From contig JARDYH010000002.1 in assembly GCA_029215795.1 (NCBI GenBank), positions 202,671,810 to 202,735,809 on the forward strand: a DNA stretch of 64,000 nucleotides. The letters are read 5' to 3'. How positions within the stretch are numbered: the first letter of the stretch is position 1; every line of letters begins with the position of its first letter. This DNA is from Anniella stebbinsi. Taxonomy: Eukaryota; Chordata; Lepidosauria; Squamata; Anniellidae. Shown here piece after piece: positions 63,116 to 64,000 of the stretch. A model generated the notes under the pieces. That model saw only the letters and a program-made list of their open reading frames with translations, made no database searches and was not told the origin of the DNA. Position numbers and translations under genes: made by a program.

Positions 63116-63314
63116 TGGTATGAAAGTGATATATAAAAGGCAAGAGCCACACCAAGCGGGATATAGCAGTATGAAAGTGGTATGTGGTTTGTGTCAATGG
63201 GCCCCAACACTTATCAATGCACTTCAACACTGCTATAAAGTAGTAGTGTGGCTCCTGCCTTTTATATAACACTTTCATATCACTTTCATAGTGCAATATC
63301 CTGCTTGGTGTAGA
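63116..63314. mobile_element. Palindromic MITE with interlocked inverted repeats
   Basis: Two segments (ATATAAAAGGCAAGAGCCAC and AAGCGGGATATAGCAGTATG) each have an inverted partner further on (GTGGCTCCTGCCTTTTATAT and CATAGTGCAATATCCTGCTT). The order is A-B-A'-B', so they interlock rather than nest. No transposase is seen. Confidence 0.6.
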
Positions 63315-64000
63315 TGAGGCCTGGGACTACTGCTGTGCCCTTCCCCACCTTAGAAGAATCTGACATTTCTGAACAACCTGGCACCAGGAACTGTAGAACC
63401 TGTGTGTGTGTGTGTGTGTGCCTACACTGGGTGGCTGAGAAATGGGGGGGGGAAAGCCTATTGTGGGAGGAAAAAGGAAAGAAGGGTCTCCCTCCTGTGA
63501 GATTATAGCTAGAGGGAACTTTGAAGTAAATTAGAGAGATAAAAGGTTAATGCCATTAATAATGATAAAATCGTCATCATAATCTGGGAATAAAGAAGAA
63601 AGGGCTAAGAGAAGGGAGTTGTTATAGGAAGAAGTGAATGTAAAACCAGAAGAAGAGAAGGATTAAAGAAACTTTCAGTTTAGGGGAGATATGGTACAAT
63701 TTAAATATGAAAGGAGATGGGGAAAATAAATGACAGGAGATTAACAAAAATACTTTGAAAGGTATGTGGGGGGTGGGAGGGAAACAGTACAAAATAAAAT
63801 GTCTTCTCTACTTAGAGCCTCTGGATCAGCAAATTCCACCTAAAATGGGAAGGGAGAATCATGATACATCCAGAGCCAATGTCTGTATTTAACTTTGACA
63901 AACAGACTTAGAGCTAAATAAGAAAACAGATATGGAAAAAGAACAGACTTGGTGAAAAAACGAATTCTTAAGTTTGTTGAAATGTGATAGAGTGCAATTA

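Larger units (their letters stand above)
61454..64000. other. Region upstream of PHF14
   Basis: No gene is recognised. It holds an (AAT)n run at 61,918-61,949, a LINE-tail/SINE-like stretch at 62.07-62.16 kb, a CR1-type 3' fragment near 62.2-62.38 kb, a palindromic MITE at 63.1-63.3 kb and (GT)n at 63,401-63,420. Confidence 0.7.

Noticed and set aside
1..64000. CRISPR arrays, operons, tRNA or full rRNA genes
   Set aside because: None seen. Spliced exons, LINEs and SINEs show this is vertebrate nuclear DNA, and the 5S-like stretches are SINE heads rather than intact 5S genes.

Overview
The window is vertebrate nuclear DNA, most likely from a squamate reptile. It is AT-rich, has one long spliced gene and no dense coding, and carries remnants of CR1, L2-like, L1 and R4/Dong LINEs, a DIRS tyrosine-recombinase retrotransposon, 5S-rRNA-derived SINEs, hAT and other short DNA transposons, and many microsatellites. 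That mix is typical of lizards and snakes. The species cannot be named from the sequence alone.

One protein-coding gene is supported: PHF14 (PHD finger protein 14) on the minus strand. Fourteen exons can be placed to the base, from the CpG-rich promoter near 61.0-61.45 kb down to 12.275 kb. Joined, they give one open frame of exactly 797 codons. It encodes an acidic N-terminus (exons 2-3), a PHD-zinc knuckle-extended PHD histone-reader module (exons 4-8), a coiled coil (exons 9-11) and a further PHD finger (exons 13-14). The last exons, with the C-terminal PHD finger, stop codon and 3' UTR, are not seen and should lie beyond position 1. Two gene-structure details stand out. The start ATG is split by intron 1 (A|TG), and intron 12 uses a GC-AG splice pair.

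Layout from left to right: 1-12274 is intron 14, with an R4 tail, L2-like and CR1 fragments, a CpG-rich MITE and a hAT nested inside a CR1. Exons 14 and 13 follow at 12.3 and 15.6 kb. Intron 12 (15.7-21.1 kb) holds a MIR-like SINE and a DIRS remnant. Exons 12 to 6 lie between 21.1 and 30.9 kb, with an R4/Dong LINE and CR1-like remnants in between. Exons 5, 4 and 3 are at 36.4, 41.3 and 49.4-50.1 kb, separated by introns carrying MITEs, a possible solo LTR and SINEs. Intron 2 (50.1-60.4 kb) contains a truncated L1 with a clear target-site duplication and two related MITEs. Exons 2 and 1 and the promoter occupy 60.4-61.45 kb. The remaining 2.5 kb upstream has repeats only.

I found no convincing new biological system. 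The most useful observations are the GC-AG intron, the split start codon with an open leader, a MITE family with 3-bp target duplications, several datable nested insertions, and the DIRS and R4 remnants.
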